Source: Palaemon carinicauda
Taxonomy: Eukaryota > Arthropoda > Malacostraca > Decapoda > Palaemonidae
Reading direction: 5' to 3'
Length of the DNA: 64,000 nucleotides
NCBI RefSeq assembly: GCF_036898095.1
Contig: NC_090746.1
Span: forward strand, 55,127,352 to 55,191,351
A program made the position numbers and the translations under genes. This document shows, piece by piece, positions 1-10,987 of the stretch (position 1 is the stretch's first letter; every line of letters begins with the position of its first letter). Below the pieces are notes generated by a model that worked only from the letters and a program-made list of their open reading frames with translations, was not told the origin of the DNA and made no database searches.

Positions 1-1480
1 TACATAAGTCCTTTGGATCGGGCTTTCCACCTAAGCCTTGTCCTCCTCAAGTCAGGGGCACCCCGCGTATTCTGTTGGAGAGTTTGTCATCGACTTTCCC
101 TCACATTGACAGTCACTTAGACCTAAGGAGGACTTCAGTCCTGAGTAGCATCTCATTAGTGCGGAGTTCTATATCCGAACCCAGTGCTAAGGACAGAGTT
201 TCTACGGTATCAGATCCATGTCTGCAGCGACTTCCATTAACTCCGGGTAGAAATTTCCACAGACTAATCTCTGAACAGAGGAAGGAGAAGGCAATCTATA
301 CTCCTCCTCATGCGGATCTTGTTCAACCCCGCACTAACAGATATTTTGGATCTCCCAAAGAAATTCCTGCCAGACCTCCTATCCCCAAGTCAGGCATTTC
401 GAGGGAACCACAAGCTATTCCTAAGACCTCGATCTTGGATAGGCATTTTCCCCACTGAAAGAATCAAAGTACTGTACTCAAAAACTGTCCCTAAGAATGC
501 TAAGATCAAGGATCCACATAGACAGGAGTTAGAGGCAGGTTCCCCTTAGAGGGGTCCTTCTCATGATACGGTTGACGACTTTGACCTACCAAAGGCTTCC
601 ATGGATGAATGCTTGGAGGTAGATGATGATGTGGTCACAGACGAAGATTTCCTCCCAAGAGCGACTATTCCCAACTTCCTTTCAGATCATGAACAAAAGG
701 ACTTATGTGCACACTTTTGGCAGATCTTAGCCGGCGTGAGATCCTTCAGTAACTTGTCGGATCCTGGTACAACCTCCCAGGAGGGCAAAGAAATGGTCCT
801 TGACCAGATCTTTGGTACTCAGTGAGGCTTTACCCTGGTCGAAGGGCCTGACGGCCACTAGAAGAAAAGCTATTTCACAGATAGCAGTAACTTCTCGTTC
901 CATGATAGCTATTCATCTTCACAGTCTCTCCCACTTCCTTTTATACTTCAAAGGAAGTATTATGCAATCGAGAGTGAACCTCCTTCGACTCTGACTCTTG
1001 ACTCCTCTGTCGAATAGCTGACTAGGGTTATTGCTTCTCAGACACACTCTTCCTTGAGAGCTTCTCTCTCGACATCGGAGCTCCTGAACATAGAAAGAGG
1101 TGCATAGTACTGTATGCCACTCAGGCTACTTCTTGGCCCTATCTATGGTTTAGGGCATTAGGGAGAATCGTGCGTTCTGAAGACTTATCTAGAAATACAC
1201 GAGGAATTCCTTGGAATCCTTCCTGTTATCGGGTACCCGTACGTTGGAGGTTTTGACGCACCATGCAGTTAACGTATCGGCGAATGCCATCCTTAAACAT
1301 TGGGATACAGTACTACAAATCATCTGTATGCAAGAGGAAATATCTTTCTAGTCTACCGTTGTTGGTAGAAGGAGGTGGTTACTGTTTGGAGGGAGATTCT
1401 CTTTACATGAGAACTTTGGGTAAAATATCGGGAGTTCTCTCTCTTGAATTGCGTTCACTATCATCAACTAAATCACTTAA
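1..1480 (+). pseudogene. decayed coding-like block, possibly DIRS-type gag remnant
   Basis: Composition here is more coding-like than in the AT-rich DNA after about 1500, but the reading is broken in every frame. Short open stretches occur at 75-458, 601-825 and 800-994. Around 1240-1340 one frame reads like an amphipathic helix (LEVLTHHAVNVSANAILKHW), a style also seen in the second ORF1 half of DIRS-type elements. I cannot identify catalytic motifs, terminal repeats or a start, and the block may extend upstream of the window. The gag assignment is a weak inference; it could equally be another decayed retroelement or host exon debris. Confidence 0.25.
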
Positions 1481-2649
1481 TATATGCTTTATCGATGCTT
1501 TGTTTCCTTTTTTTTACAATTACATTGAATTTTGACAAGTAACCTATCTAATGACAACTGCTTTTGTCTTTTCTTTAAAATGGCATGAAAATGGGGTAAA
1601 AATCACATGAACACAGATTGTACAATGTGTGGTGTATGGGCGTAACTTGACTGATTTCGGGCTAGTCTCGTTAATACTTGTCCACAATAAATGTGCATAC
1701 GGGGAAATTTTGCTTGCAGACCAATACAACACTCATGTAGGCTACCAATCTGAATATTCATGTTCATACAATCAACTTGCTCGTAATGTGAGTTACTGTA
1801 CTCATAATCCGAGGTATTATTGTACTTTTTATGAAACCAGTAACAAACTGCTGGGCAGATGCCAGGTACTGCTCAACTAAAGTACTTGTACATAGCCTGC
1901 ACTTAGTACCATATATCAAATACTGATATTGAAGTGGCATTAATGAAATCATTACCAACATATTTTCTAATTGCTTTCATAGCATGAAAATGTAAAACAA
2001 TATCACAAAATCATAACTGTACAGTAACTATATACCCAAATGATTTGTTGATACAATAGATGACTGCTGGTAAAATTTTAATTGATAGACAGGTCAGAGG
2101 TCCAGATCAGGCCTCTTATAAAACCAACTTAATCTGAAACCAATTACTGGGCAGACTGATCTATTATGAGCAAAAGCCTGTTCTAGCATTAGGCCAGTAT
2201 AGTCTAAAAAAAACAATCAACCAAACATATGATGGTTACATCTGAACTCAAGACTACTGGATACAGTATTAGACTATAGTTAACATAATATATAGTGAAA
2301 AAATGAAATCTCATTACAATTTATCTTAATGAAACTATTTAATCTGCTTAACTCTTTTCTATTCTTAGTGGAATAGTATTGCCAATGCACCTCAAGTGAC
2401 AGTAGGCATTACTTTAGGAGCTTTATACCCTTATTATTATTATCATTATTATAGTATGCAACTTGTGTATTCAAGGAGTAATTAATAAAGAATATAATTT
2501 ATTTCAAGATGAGTAAATATTACAATAGATCATTCTTACATAAAATATAAAATATTGACAAAAAGTTAGAACCAACATAGTTCCACCAATTCACCATAAT
2601 GGAACATTTTGAATATAGGATAAAAGCAGCCTTGGGAAAGTGAGGTAGG
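1481..2649. other. AT-rich stretch without recognised gene
   Basis: No supported reading frame, RNA gene or terminal repeat was seen. It contains a short interrupted (TTA)n run near 2430-2450. Short open frames here lack codon bias and similarity to anything I recognise. Confidence 0.5.
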
Positions 2650-3100
2650 ACGAGTGGTATGTGAAAAGAAAATGCCAATCAAACAAAAATTCAAGATCTA
2701 TAGCACAGTAATAAGACAAATGTTAATATGGATTGGAAACGTGGACTCTAAGATGGAAAGAGGAAACAAAGCTTGAGAGGACAGAGATGAGAAAGCAGAG
2801 GTGGATTTTGGGAATACCGCTGCTTGAAAGATTGAAATAAGATGAATGGCAGGCATAGTAAAGATTACAGAGGTGATAAAAGTGTCGCATTGAGATGGTG
2901 TGGGCACGTGTTGAAGGTGGTTGGTGGGGAGGGCAGGGGAGGAACCTGTTACTGGGGAAGAACGAGGAGGCAGAGAATTAAATGGCGAGAGAAGGTGAAG
3001 GATAATATGGAGACAAAAGGTTTGGTGAAAGAGGATGCCTTTGATAGAATGGATTGGAAGTGGTGATTCCGGCAACAGACCCCTTAATGAAGGGATAATG
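2650..3100 (+). pseudogene. RTE-type LINE reverse transcriptase, 3' fragment
   Basis: This is the C-terminal tail of an RTE-clade non-LTR retrotransposon protein. One frame reads KMPIKQKFKIYSTVIRQ near 2670, another reads YGLETWTLRWKEE from 2727, and a third reads LRWCGHVLKV near 2893 followed by RRQRIKWREKVKDNMETKGL near 2969. In RTE and related families these segments occur in this order just downstream of the polymerase core, ending with an arginine-rich R-x-R-x-x-W-x-x-x-x-x-x-D motif. At least two frameshifts separate the pieces, and the catalytic YADD box is not present, so the copy is 5'-truncated and dead. It abuts the next LINE piece at about 3123. Identification is firm at the level of LINE tail and probable at the level of the RTE clade. 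Confidence 0.75.
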
Positions 3101-3123
3101 GTGGGAGAGAAGTTCACCACAAG

Positions 3124-3247
3124 ATAAGGAAGGTCATTTCACAATCTGGTCGCAACGGGTAAAAAAAACTTCAGAATACTGTGTAGTTCTAGCATTGTGC
3201 CTTATGATGGAGAAGGCAAGACTTAGTATTAACTAGGCTACATAGAC
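3124..3247 (-). mobile_element. LINE-A (CR1/Jockey-like) copy 1, 3' piece
   Basis: This stretch aligns by eye with 20545-20680, where the same LINE family reads on the minus strand. It carries the segments corresponding to the extreme C-terminus of the reverse transcriptase. The copy is interrupted here by the MULE element, resumes for 18 bases at 4852-4869, is interrupted again by the Academ-like element and continues at 8423. The three pieces are one LINE copy and serve as the reference that fixes the boundaries of both DNA transposons. Confidence 0.7.
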
Positions 3248-3397
3248 GGTTGCCAGTCACTACGGCCCTCAACCAGTACGGCCCCAGTCACTTCGGCCTC
3301 TGACCCTAGTCACTACGGCCACAACATGAGTCACTACGGCACCCACCCCTAGTCACTTCGGCCAACTCAGACCAACCACCCTAGTCACTTCGGCCGT
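3248..3397 (+). repeat. left tandem-repeat terminal inverted repeat of the MULE
   Basis: Six to seven imperfect copies of a unit of the form CCCTAGTCACTTCGGCC, with spacers of variable length. The third base before GGCC alternates between TACGG and TTCGG. The outer part pairs with 4797-4843. Confidence 0.8.
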
Positions 3398-3465
3398 CAT
3401 TAGAAAGAGTATTTTTTAATGAAAATTGGTAATCATTGGTGTCCTTGTATTAATATAAAATAAAA

Positions 3466-3518
<53 letters not shown>
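3466..3518. repeat. (TA)n microsatellite
   Basis: An uninterrupted TA dinucleotide run of about 52 bp inside the MULE. Confidence 0.95.
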
Positions 3519-3519
<1 letters not shown>

Positions 3520-3739
3520 CATTATGAAACATGTTGATAGAAAGAAAAATATATTTCATTAAAAGAAAATACCAATACAACCAGAATGCATGGTTCATAC
3601 AAACTGTACAAATTGTACCCGTGCTACACAAATAAGGGAATCTGATATACAGTATACATATATTTAGATTTAAAACTCATGATCTAAAATCTAATATATA
3701 GTATGTTTAAAACTTTAGATACAATATATAAAACAGCAT

Positions 3740-4350
3740 TTATTTGGAAGGTCCATTTGTATATAACTTAGAACATGCTTTTAAGAGGTGATTGGTGGTA
3801 ATTTTGTGGTCTTCATACCGTTTCCACAAGGCAAATATTTTACCTTGCACTGTTCTAAACTGACAGTGCTGGCGACGTGTGTGTTTACCATCCTTGATAA
3901 GACGGACCTCTACAGTTACATTTTTGGCTTCTTTGTACAATAATGGTACTAAAACATAAAATGGAATATGAGAGCTGCCTGCCATACTATTCAGCTTTCT
4001 GTGGTATACCTCTACGTCATTGTTGGTACGGATACTCTGGCCGAATACAGTCCAGTCACTTGGCGCCCAGTATCCACTTTAATGTAACCCATTAAATTTT
4101 TAAGTGGTCCAGGAGGCACTCGTAACTCAAGCTGTTCAAATGTTGTTTTTATGTGTTCCTCGGGGAGGAATGGAAGTGCCATGAGCTGCATCATCCGCTT
4201 CTGTGGCAGTTATAGCACAATCCACTAAAGAAAAAGCTGATGAAAAATGTTAACCTTCTCTTTGGCTAAGGCCTTTGCAGTAGCAATGACTTCAGCCGTA
4301 AAAACAGCACCTTGTTGGGGTTGATGAACATGATGATAAGATCCTCCGGT
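3740..4350 (-). pseudogene. MULE transposase remnant (C-terminal part)
   Basis: Two minus-strand segments carry hallmarks of the MULE transposases common in arthropods. The upstream one (4194 down to 4012) reads LPFLPEEHIKTTFEQLE, and the downstream one (3985 down to 3740) reads IPFYVLVPLLYKEAKNVTVE, then LWKRYEDHKITTNHLLKACS. In intact relatives the two are continuous and joined by an N-N-D-V-E-x-(W/Y)-H block, the remains of which are visible between them in a different frame. Around 4250-4340 a histidine-rich stretch resembles the tail of the FLYWCH zinc finger found at the N-terminus. The catalytic DDE domain expected in the middle is missing. Frameshifts and the internal deletion mean no active protein can be made. 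Confidence 0.7.
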
Positions 4351-4562
4351 GAAAGTTGAGCCATTCTGAAGGACTCATAGAATTATTAAGTGTTGTTTTT
4401 ATTTTTTTGTATTTCTTAATCATTTTTTTTAAATATATATTTGCAAGTTTATTCGTTAATTGTCTTTCCCATATTCACTATTGTTTTTTTTCTTTTGTTG
4501 ATTTGATTGGTATTTGTTTTTTTTAATTAATTATTTTGCGTGTTTATCCATGTGCGCTTTTA

Positions 4563-4628
4563 TTCTCACTCTCTCTCTCTCTCTCTCTCTCAAGAAACAA
4601 AGAAAGCCAAGGAGGAGAGAGAGAGAGA

Positions 4629-4690
<62 letters not shown>
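4563..4690. repeat. (CT)n and (GA)n microsatellites
   Basis: A CT run at 4567-4591 is followed, after an 18-bp purine-rich spacer, by a GA run to 4690. The two are inverted relative to each other and could form a hairpin. They lie just inside the right MULE end. Confidence 0.9.
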
Positions 4691-4694
<4 letters not shown>

Positions 4695-4733
4695 CCACTG
4701 TAGTTCTTATATTTCAGTTACCATCTTGGGAGG

Positions 4734-4843
4734 CCGTAGTGACTAGGGTTGACGGTGAGAGAGGCCGTAGTGACTAGGGCCGTAGTGGCTAGGGCCGAAG
4801 TGACTGGGGCCGTAATGGTTGAGGGCCGTAGTGACTGGTTCCC
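4734..4843 (+). repeat. right tandem-repeat terminal inverted repeat of the MULE
   Basis: Five to six copies of GGCCGTAGTGACTAGGG or close variants, the reverse complement of the left array. The element ends at 4843 and is followed at once by the second copy of the target duplication ACATAGAC. Confidence 0.8.
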
Positions 4844-4869
4844 ACATAGACTACCTAGTATTGCATATA

Positions 4870-5010
4870 GTAGTATATCCGGTTGTGTTGGAAAATTTAA
4901 TGTTGTTATTTTTTTATATAGAATCTTGGCAACTGTGTTGAAAATTTTCCAGGTAGTATTGTGAACATAGAAAAATATGTTGCCAGTTTTTTCATTTGGT
5001 CCCACATGAC
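4870..5010 (+). repeat. left terminal inverted repeat of the Academ-like element
   Basis: Pairs with the reverse complement of 8285-8418. The best-conserved blocks are ATATAGAATCTTGGCAAC at about 4916, TATGTTGCCAGTTTTT at about 4976 and TTTGGTCCCA at about 4995. Intervening bases have drifted. Confidence 0.8.
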
Positions 5011-5202
5011 TTTCTACTACAGAAACTAAAGTCACTAAAATCGAGCAGTTCGATCAAGATTGGAAAATAGCACCTACATACATATAGGTTTAGATATGTT
5101 TCTGCATGACATTTTTGTAGTTTTTGGGGTATTGTGGCACTATAAAGGTAGGTATATAGTGAATAAATTGTGACTGGCCCAGACAACAAACTGGTGGTAA
5201 CC

Positions 5203-8015
5203 ATGGATATGGACCTGTGTAAACGAGCTCTAAAACTCCCATACCTGGATCCGCAGTACAAGGACAAATGGGTGTTATGCCCTGGCGGGTTCCACACAGT
5301 GTTGTGTTCCTTGAGGTGCTTAGGCAGGACGATTGAGGGGAGCGGTATTGATGATGCATGGCAGGAAGCAGACATATACAGCAGTGTTACTGTTGCCCAG
5401 ATCATCAGTGGCAACCACCATAATATGGCTCTTCAAGCTCACCAAATAACACTCCAAGCTCTCTTTGACCTATGGTTTAGTGCATTCTTGGATGACCACC
5501 CGACAGTGTGTGATTCACTACGTTCAGCTGCACAAGAATTGACCGACGCATGCAAGGCCAATTTTGAAGTCCGTACGGCACACCAAACATTTGCAATGAA
5601 GCTGGAGTCCATGAACCTTGAAAAGCAGCTTCGTGACTATGATGACGCTCATGACCAAGATCCAATGTACAAGTGGGCGCATATGTACATGAAACAGGTG
5701 ATGGTTCTGCTGCAGTTCCAACGCGCTACACGTGAGGGTAACTGGTTTCTCTACTTGTCAGCACTAGAAAAGCTCTGTGTCTACTTCTTCGTGTACAATA
5801 GATCGGATTATGCGCAGAACATACCCGAATACATAGCTCGAATGCAAGAGATACAAACCACAGATCCAATGATTTGGCAAGAGTTTGTAAATGGTGACTT
5901 CACAGTGAATACAAGCAACACTATCCCGTTCACTCGTATTGCAGTAGACCAGGCAATGGAGCATCAAAATAAATCTACCAAAGGTCAAGGAGGAATCTCT
6001 GGAATAACATCAAACCCAAAGACTTTGCTGAAGTTCTGTCTCACTGGTCCTGAGTTGGCACGCATTGCTTCCGAAAGTGAACAACTGGCAGCAGTGTCCA
6101 ACAGTGCTACAATACAACAACAGCACCACTGCCTCTCTCAGGCCAAAGTTCGTCGCCAGGAACAGGCAATCACACAACTGAAGAAGGTACTGTCGCCATG
6201 CAACATCTTTAGTGGATCAAAAGGAACTGAGACTGGGCCCGCCAGTGATGCAACGACAGGTCGGATGTTCAAGCTTCTGTCGAAAGAGATCATTCCCGAC
6301 AACATCAAAGAAAGCATTCTGTCCACAGAGCAGATTGGCATGGATGCATACAGAAGTTTCATTGAAGATCGTCTGATTGGCAATGGAAACCTGTGGGCCA
6401 AGATGACAAAGGTTAAACTGCTGTCTTGGTCAGCAACTGCCAAGGAAATTAAACTGAAAGCCGGTTCCCAAGTGATCACACTGAAAGCAACATCATCACT
6501 GTTTGCTAGGATGCTGGTGATAGCACGATCCTCAAGGGATGACATCAACTTAGAGGAAGTGATTGGCACCCACGAGTTTGTGTACATAAACAGGTTACTG
6601 ATGCAACCAGATGGAGCAATCCACCCGACCACTGACAAGAGCATGGTAATCCACCTGCTGGAGAACCTTCTGGAGCCAGATGACAATACAACCCCAGGAA
6701 CCAATGCTCAGGGCACCAACGATGAAAACGAGGGTTTCTGTCTTGTAGTTGATGGCATGGCTGTATTGCATGAGTTGATGGCTGTCAAGAACGTCAAAAA
6801 CTGCAAGGATTTAGGCACATCATATGTCAAGTTGATTGACTCAAAAGCTCGAGGTTATGGCCAAGTGAGGATCATCTTTGATAATTACACCATAGTATCT
6901 TCACTCAAGGAGGGCACACGGGAGAGCCGCAGAGGCAAGTCCAAGGGAATCAATTCCTACATTGTAGAAGATGCAACTTGTATCAAAGACAAAGGTACAT
7001 TTCTTGCAAGCAATGAGACAAAGGATTCACTCACTTTGTACCTGGCACAACAACTCATCAACCAGAGTACTACCAAGAACCTAGTAACCGTGACACGCAG
7101 TAGCATTATGACAAACTCTGAATGTCATGTATCTACAGATGTAAGCATCCACGAAGAAGCTGACACTCTGATGATATTACACGCTGTAGAAGTAGCAGGA
7201 ACAGGATTTGAAGTCCACATATACTCACAGGACACTGATGTTCTGCTCTTGGCTCTTCGTAGGGTGCCAATGCTTGGTACGCGACCAGCAATGATCATGG
7301 GCACCGGAGAACGCCGTCGCATCATCCAGCTGAAACCCATCTATGACAAGCTTGGTTCCGACAAAGCATCAGCTTTGATCAAATGGCATGCGCTGACTGG
7401 ATGCGATACAACTGGGCATATACAAGGCAAAGGAAAAAAAGGATGCTTCAAAGCTTTCCTTAATGCCAGTTCAACCATACTTGCTGCACTGAATGGGCTT
7501 GGAGAAGGAGCCGAACCATCAGATAGTGTGGTCGAAGGGTGTGAAGAATTCTTATGCTCACTCTTCTGTCCTAAGCAACTCCATATCCCAAGGCAAAGAA
7601 TCTCAGGTGGTACCTCTTCAAAAGGCTGAGATCTGACCAAGGAGTAGACATGTTACCACCTACACATGGAGCTTGGCTCTAGCACATCCGACGCGCACAT
7701 ATTCAAGCAAGTGTTTGGTCACAAGACCTGGTCTTAAATCCAGTCATACCAAATCCTCTCATGCTCGGATGGCAAATGCTACATGACAAACTGATGCCAC
7801 TGCTATCAAAGGAAGCACCAGCTCCAGAAGCAGTTCTTCAACTCATTCGATGCAACTGCGGATCCACTAACATCGATTCAGCCAACAAGTGTTCGCGCAG
7901 ATGCTCTTGCAGACAAAATAATCTTGTGTGTACTGAATTGTGCAACTGTACAGGAGATGACACATGCCAGAACACTAATCCTATCACAGATGGCCAGGAT
8001 ATTGAAGAGGACTAA
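5203..8015 (+). pseudogene. Academ-like transposon protein with XPG/FEN nuclease core, broken
   Basis: The open frame runs from an upstream stop at 5164; the first ATG is at 5203. The first 300 codons hold a segment typical of a large invertebrate protein family, with VDQAMEHQNKSTKGQGG at about residue 248; I did not identify a DDE triad in it. The C-terminal half has the landmarks of an XPG/FEN (PIN-like) nuclease: VDGMA (residue 517), IIFDN then R-x-x-R-x-G-K, HEEADT (650), SQDTDVL (675) and TGCDTT (733), where the Asp/Glu residues would bind metal. The first frame ends at 7629, but homologous coding continues in the frame of 7608-8015, which gives LRSDQGVDMLPPT and a Cys-rich tail of C-x-C pairs at 7836-7970. 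That part also has an in-frame TAG at 7680. One frameshift plus one nonsense codon make it a recent pseudogene. Confidence 0.75.
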
Positions 8016-8284
8016 CGTCGTGGACATTTGTGGCTGTAACTGGAAACAGCGGATCATTAACATTTGTGTTATTCTTTTGCAATAAGAATTACTTGTTAAG
8101 TTGCTAGAAGCAGAATCTTTTGGTGAACATTTATACCATAAGTACAAAATAGTCACACACTATTAGTCTTTATCACATATTTTCCAAAACTGGATAATTA
8201 TGGCCATTTAAAATTGTTACACACTGTAAGTAATTTGAAAATATGTTATTTTTGCGGAATTTTTACGATATTATTTGTTGATGC

Positions 8285-8418
8285 TGAAAATCAGTCTGGG
8301 ACCACACAGAAAAACTGACAACATAATTTTCCCTGTTTGATGATGTATTTAGATGATAATAAAACTTGTTGCCAAGATTCTATATGAAAATATGGCTTTT
8401 ATACACAAGCCGATATAC
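8285..8418 (+). repeat. right terminal inverted repeat of the Academ-like element
   Basis: Reverse complement of the left repeat, with blocks GTTGCCAAGATTCTATAT at about 8368 and GGGACCACA at about 8298. Ends in GATATAC, followed by TATA. Confidence 0.8.
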
Positions 8419-8422
8419 TATA

Positions 8423-8850
8423 GGATGGTGTTTGGGAAAAAACTGAATACAATAGATGATCCTATGAAAATTTTATGTAACAAAAAACTGGCCGACAATG
8501 CCACAGAGGAAGAATAAAGAAAAAAAATAGACCGCAAGTTTTTATCCAAAAAATTAAGTCAGTAGCTGATGATCAGACAGAACAAACTCAAAGCAAGTAA
8601 AAGTTAAGAATTATAAAAAAAAAAAAAACTTTAAAAGGACTTGATCAATAAGGCCGTTTCTTTTCTTAGCAATTTAGGGCGAAGCAGAACAAATGTGTTT
8701 TTAAGATTAAATTTGAAATCAAGAATTCCATTTGGAATTTTCATGAGTTCCATGTAGTAAAAGAGATTGTCAATACAAAGATTTGGATATTGAGAAGCCA
8801 CGTTCTCGATCTTTCAAGTTTCTTAGTTAAGTTGTATTATTGTATTAGAG
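8423..8850 (-). mobile_element. LINE-A copy 1, continuing piece (decayed reverse transcriptase)
   Basis: Continues the LINE split by the MULE and Academ-like elements. The block AATAGACCGCAAGTTTTTAT at about 8528 and the following 200 bases match 20790-21090 of copy 2 in order. On the minus strand the region encodes the thumb and C-terminal part of a non-LTR reverse transcriptase, with many stops. Confidence 0.65.
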
Positions 8851-10195
8851 TTCTTCAGGCCGCACAATTTGTATCTCCATTCCAGTTTCGATCGTTTTAA
8901 TTAACCTCCATTAACTTTCAATTCACACTGCACCTGTTGGGGTTTTCCCCAATACCACCTCCCAGGCCATATGCAGGATATGAGTAATTCGGGTGAAACT
9001 TGTAAATCTGGCCTGCTTACCCACCAAACGAGCTTGGCAAACAAATAACAAGAGTTTCAAAACACACTTTCCTTTGGATAACAATTCATGCTTATTCATA
9101 GGCAGCATTTGGTAACTTAATATACCAATCTCAGTTAATTATCAATCTTATAAAAAGTCCTATTCCATCCTTAGATCACACAACAATTCTTAACGGTTTA
9201 GAAGTGAGAAGAGAGTTGGTTTATAACAAATGCTTTAAGATATCAGTTCCTACGCACCACGCATAGATATCCTATCTATATGCACCACGATGAAAGAGCG
9301 AACACTGGGAAATTAGTGGTTGATATTTGGTTCGAAGGCTACAGCTCATTCATTACCATCTAACCGAGGACCCTGTCTTCATATATTAAATTTCCATTTA
9401 AATTACGGAACTGGGCGTCTCTCACGGAAGTTTGTTAAAGTCCTTACCGTATTTGCTAAAGGGAAAATAGCCTACTGCGAAATTTCATCGTGTATTTATT
9501 GGCAAATGAATGAACGAAAAGTTATCAACCATGAATCTAAAACATACTACAATGACATTTTTGGATTACACTATAATTAGATGTGTTTTTTTAACAACGA
9601 AAACTATATATTTTATATTCTTTGAATGGTCATGGTGTTTATGGTGCATGATTGTGCATAATATCAAAATATTATTTAAATAATTACTATAATTAGAATT
9701 TAATGTTTAGTCTGATTTTTTTTTCTTTTTGGTAAAATGCGCATTTCTTCGAAGTGACAAGGGCCACACAATCCGTTTGGGCGTTTTGGCCCGCGCAGTT
9801 TTTGTTTACTGTGATAATGGACTGTATTCTGTAGTTACAGAATGCCTAATTTGCTCAAGACTGCACAGCAGTAAAATTTGACCAATAGGATTTTGCAGAA
9901 GTGAAACAGATTTGTGCCCTTACACCATAAATACGAAACTGACGGTAAGATATGTGTTGCTTTGTGCATGTTTAAGGGAACAGTGGTTGACCTCATTTTA
10001 AATTTGAAAATTAGCCTAGGCTGAAGTATTTTTTTTTCCTGTGTGTGACCTGTAACACTAGTTCAGAGTAAAGTTGAATGGGGTGATCAAAGGGGGGTAA
10101 TGCTTTTACATGTCGGTTAAGATTAATTGACTGATTTGAGGTTTTCTGGCATCCTGACATCTAACTGTCAGTTAAGATCTGAAGTACTAGGTTAG
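8851..10195. other. non-coding stretch, no gene recognised
   Basis: No conserved frame seen. A relatively GC-rich patch at 9735-9955 contains GGCCCGCGCAG, a CCAATAGG box and an exon-like end at GACGGTAAGA (about 9942), so a promoter or untranslated first exon is conceivable but unproven. The rest is AT-rich. Confidence 0.4.
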
Positions 10196-10196
10196 A

Positions 10197-10253
<57 letters not shown>
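10196..10253. repeat. (TA)n microsatellite
   Basis: About 56 bp of uninterrupted TA. Confidence 0.95.
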
Positions 10254-10255
<2 letters not shown>

Positions 10256-10920
10256 ATCACATAATTAGGCCTACTTTGTAAGGGCTCTCTCCACCCTTTG
10301 AAGGGTAGTTGGTGAAATTATAGTTAAGGACGCAATGATATTGTGAACAGAATTAAATATTTTTTCCTATAGTAAGTAATGTGCTTTCACTGAATTTGAC
10401 CTTCATTTCAACAGCAAATAAACTGAAAACCTGTTAGACTGCCTAAGAATGGGGATATTATTTAGAAATCAAATGGTTTTTGCTCCGCCTTGCAATTGGT
10501 ACATGCTGAGCTGTGCATGTTAACCCCATTGATTATTATTTCTTAGATAATAAAGCTTTTATTTGCAGTGAAAATAAGTGTCATTTTCGAAGAAAGCCAG
10601 CGTTTTTTCCATCGGGAACACCTGTCTTATAATAGAAAGGCCTTTTCTTTCCGTAACCATAATAAAATCGGTTAGGTTAGAGTGTTTACTACTTTTTTTT
10701 TTCTTGGTTTGGTATGCTTCCCTTGAAGCGCAGACTGCTGGACCCTTTTATTTTTAACAGAATTGTAAATGATGTTCAATGAATTAGAATACAGTATATC
10801 TACAATTCAGGTTCTTAAACCTAAGTTAATACCATACTTTATGATAAAATAAAGTATGGTATGATAGAATTAATGTTACTACTGTAATTAAAATTCTTTA
10901 TAAGCTTGTAGTGGTTCAGT
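10254..10920. other. AT-rich stretch, nothing recognised
   Basis: Contains a small palindrome at 10832-10862 (ACCATACTTTAT ... ATAAAGTATGGT) but no coding or terminal-repeat signal. Confidence 0.4.
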
Positions 10921-10987
10921 AATAGTTTACAACACCACGCTCTCCATTTGCTCCAAAATAATGCAATCCTGCAGTTTTCAATATTAA

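Larger units (their letters stand above)
3248..4843 (-). mobile_element. MULE (Mutator-like) DNA transposon with tandem-repeat ends
   Basis: The element is bounded by a perfect 8-bp direct repeat ACATAGAC (3240-3247 and 4844-4851), a size usual for Mutator-like elements. Both ends are arrays of a 13-17 bp motif, AGTCACTACGGCC or AGTCACTTCGGCC on the left and the complement on the right, so they form long repetitive terminal inverted repeats. The outermost 46 bp or so of the two ends match nearly base for base. The interior holds a decayed MULE transposase on the minus strand plus a (TA)n and a (GA)n tract. At 1.6 kb it is shorter than an intact MULE, in line with internal deletion. Confidence 0.75.
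4870..8418 (+). mobile_element. Academ-like DNA transposon (XPG-nuclease type)
   Basis: A 3.55-kb element defined by terminal inverted repeats of about 140 bp, ending in GTATATC/GATATAC, and by a 4-bp target duplication TATA at 4866-4869 and 8419-8422. Removing the element and one TATA joins the two LINE-A flanks with no gain or loss of bases relative to the other LINE copy at 20640-20700. It codes for one long protein with an XPG/FEN-like nuclease core and a Cys-rich tail. The Academ superfamily, as I know it, is distinguished by an XPG-family nuclease and 3-4 bp target duplications, so this is the best fit. The match is from protein motifs and architecture, not from a database search. Confidence 0.7.

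Noticed and set aside
5170..5202. Start of the Academ-like protein at 5170
   Set aside because: The codon there is GTG; the first ATG in frame is 5203, and the true N-terminus could also lie in an upstream exon.
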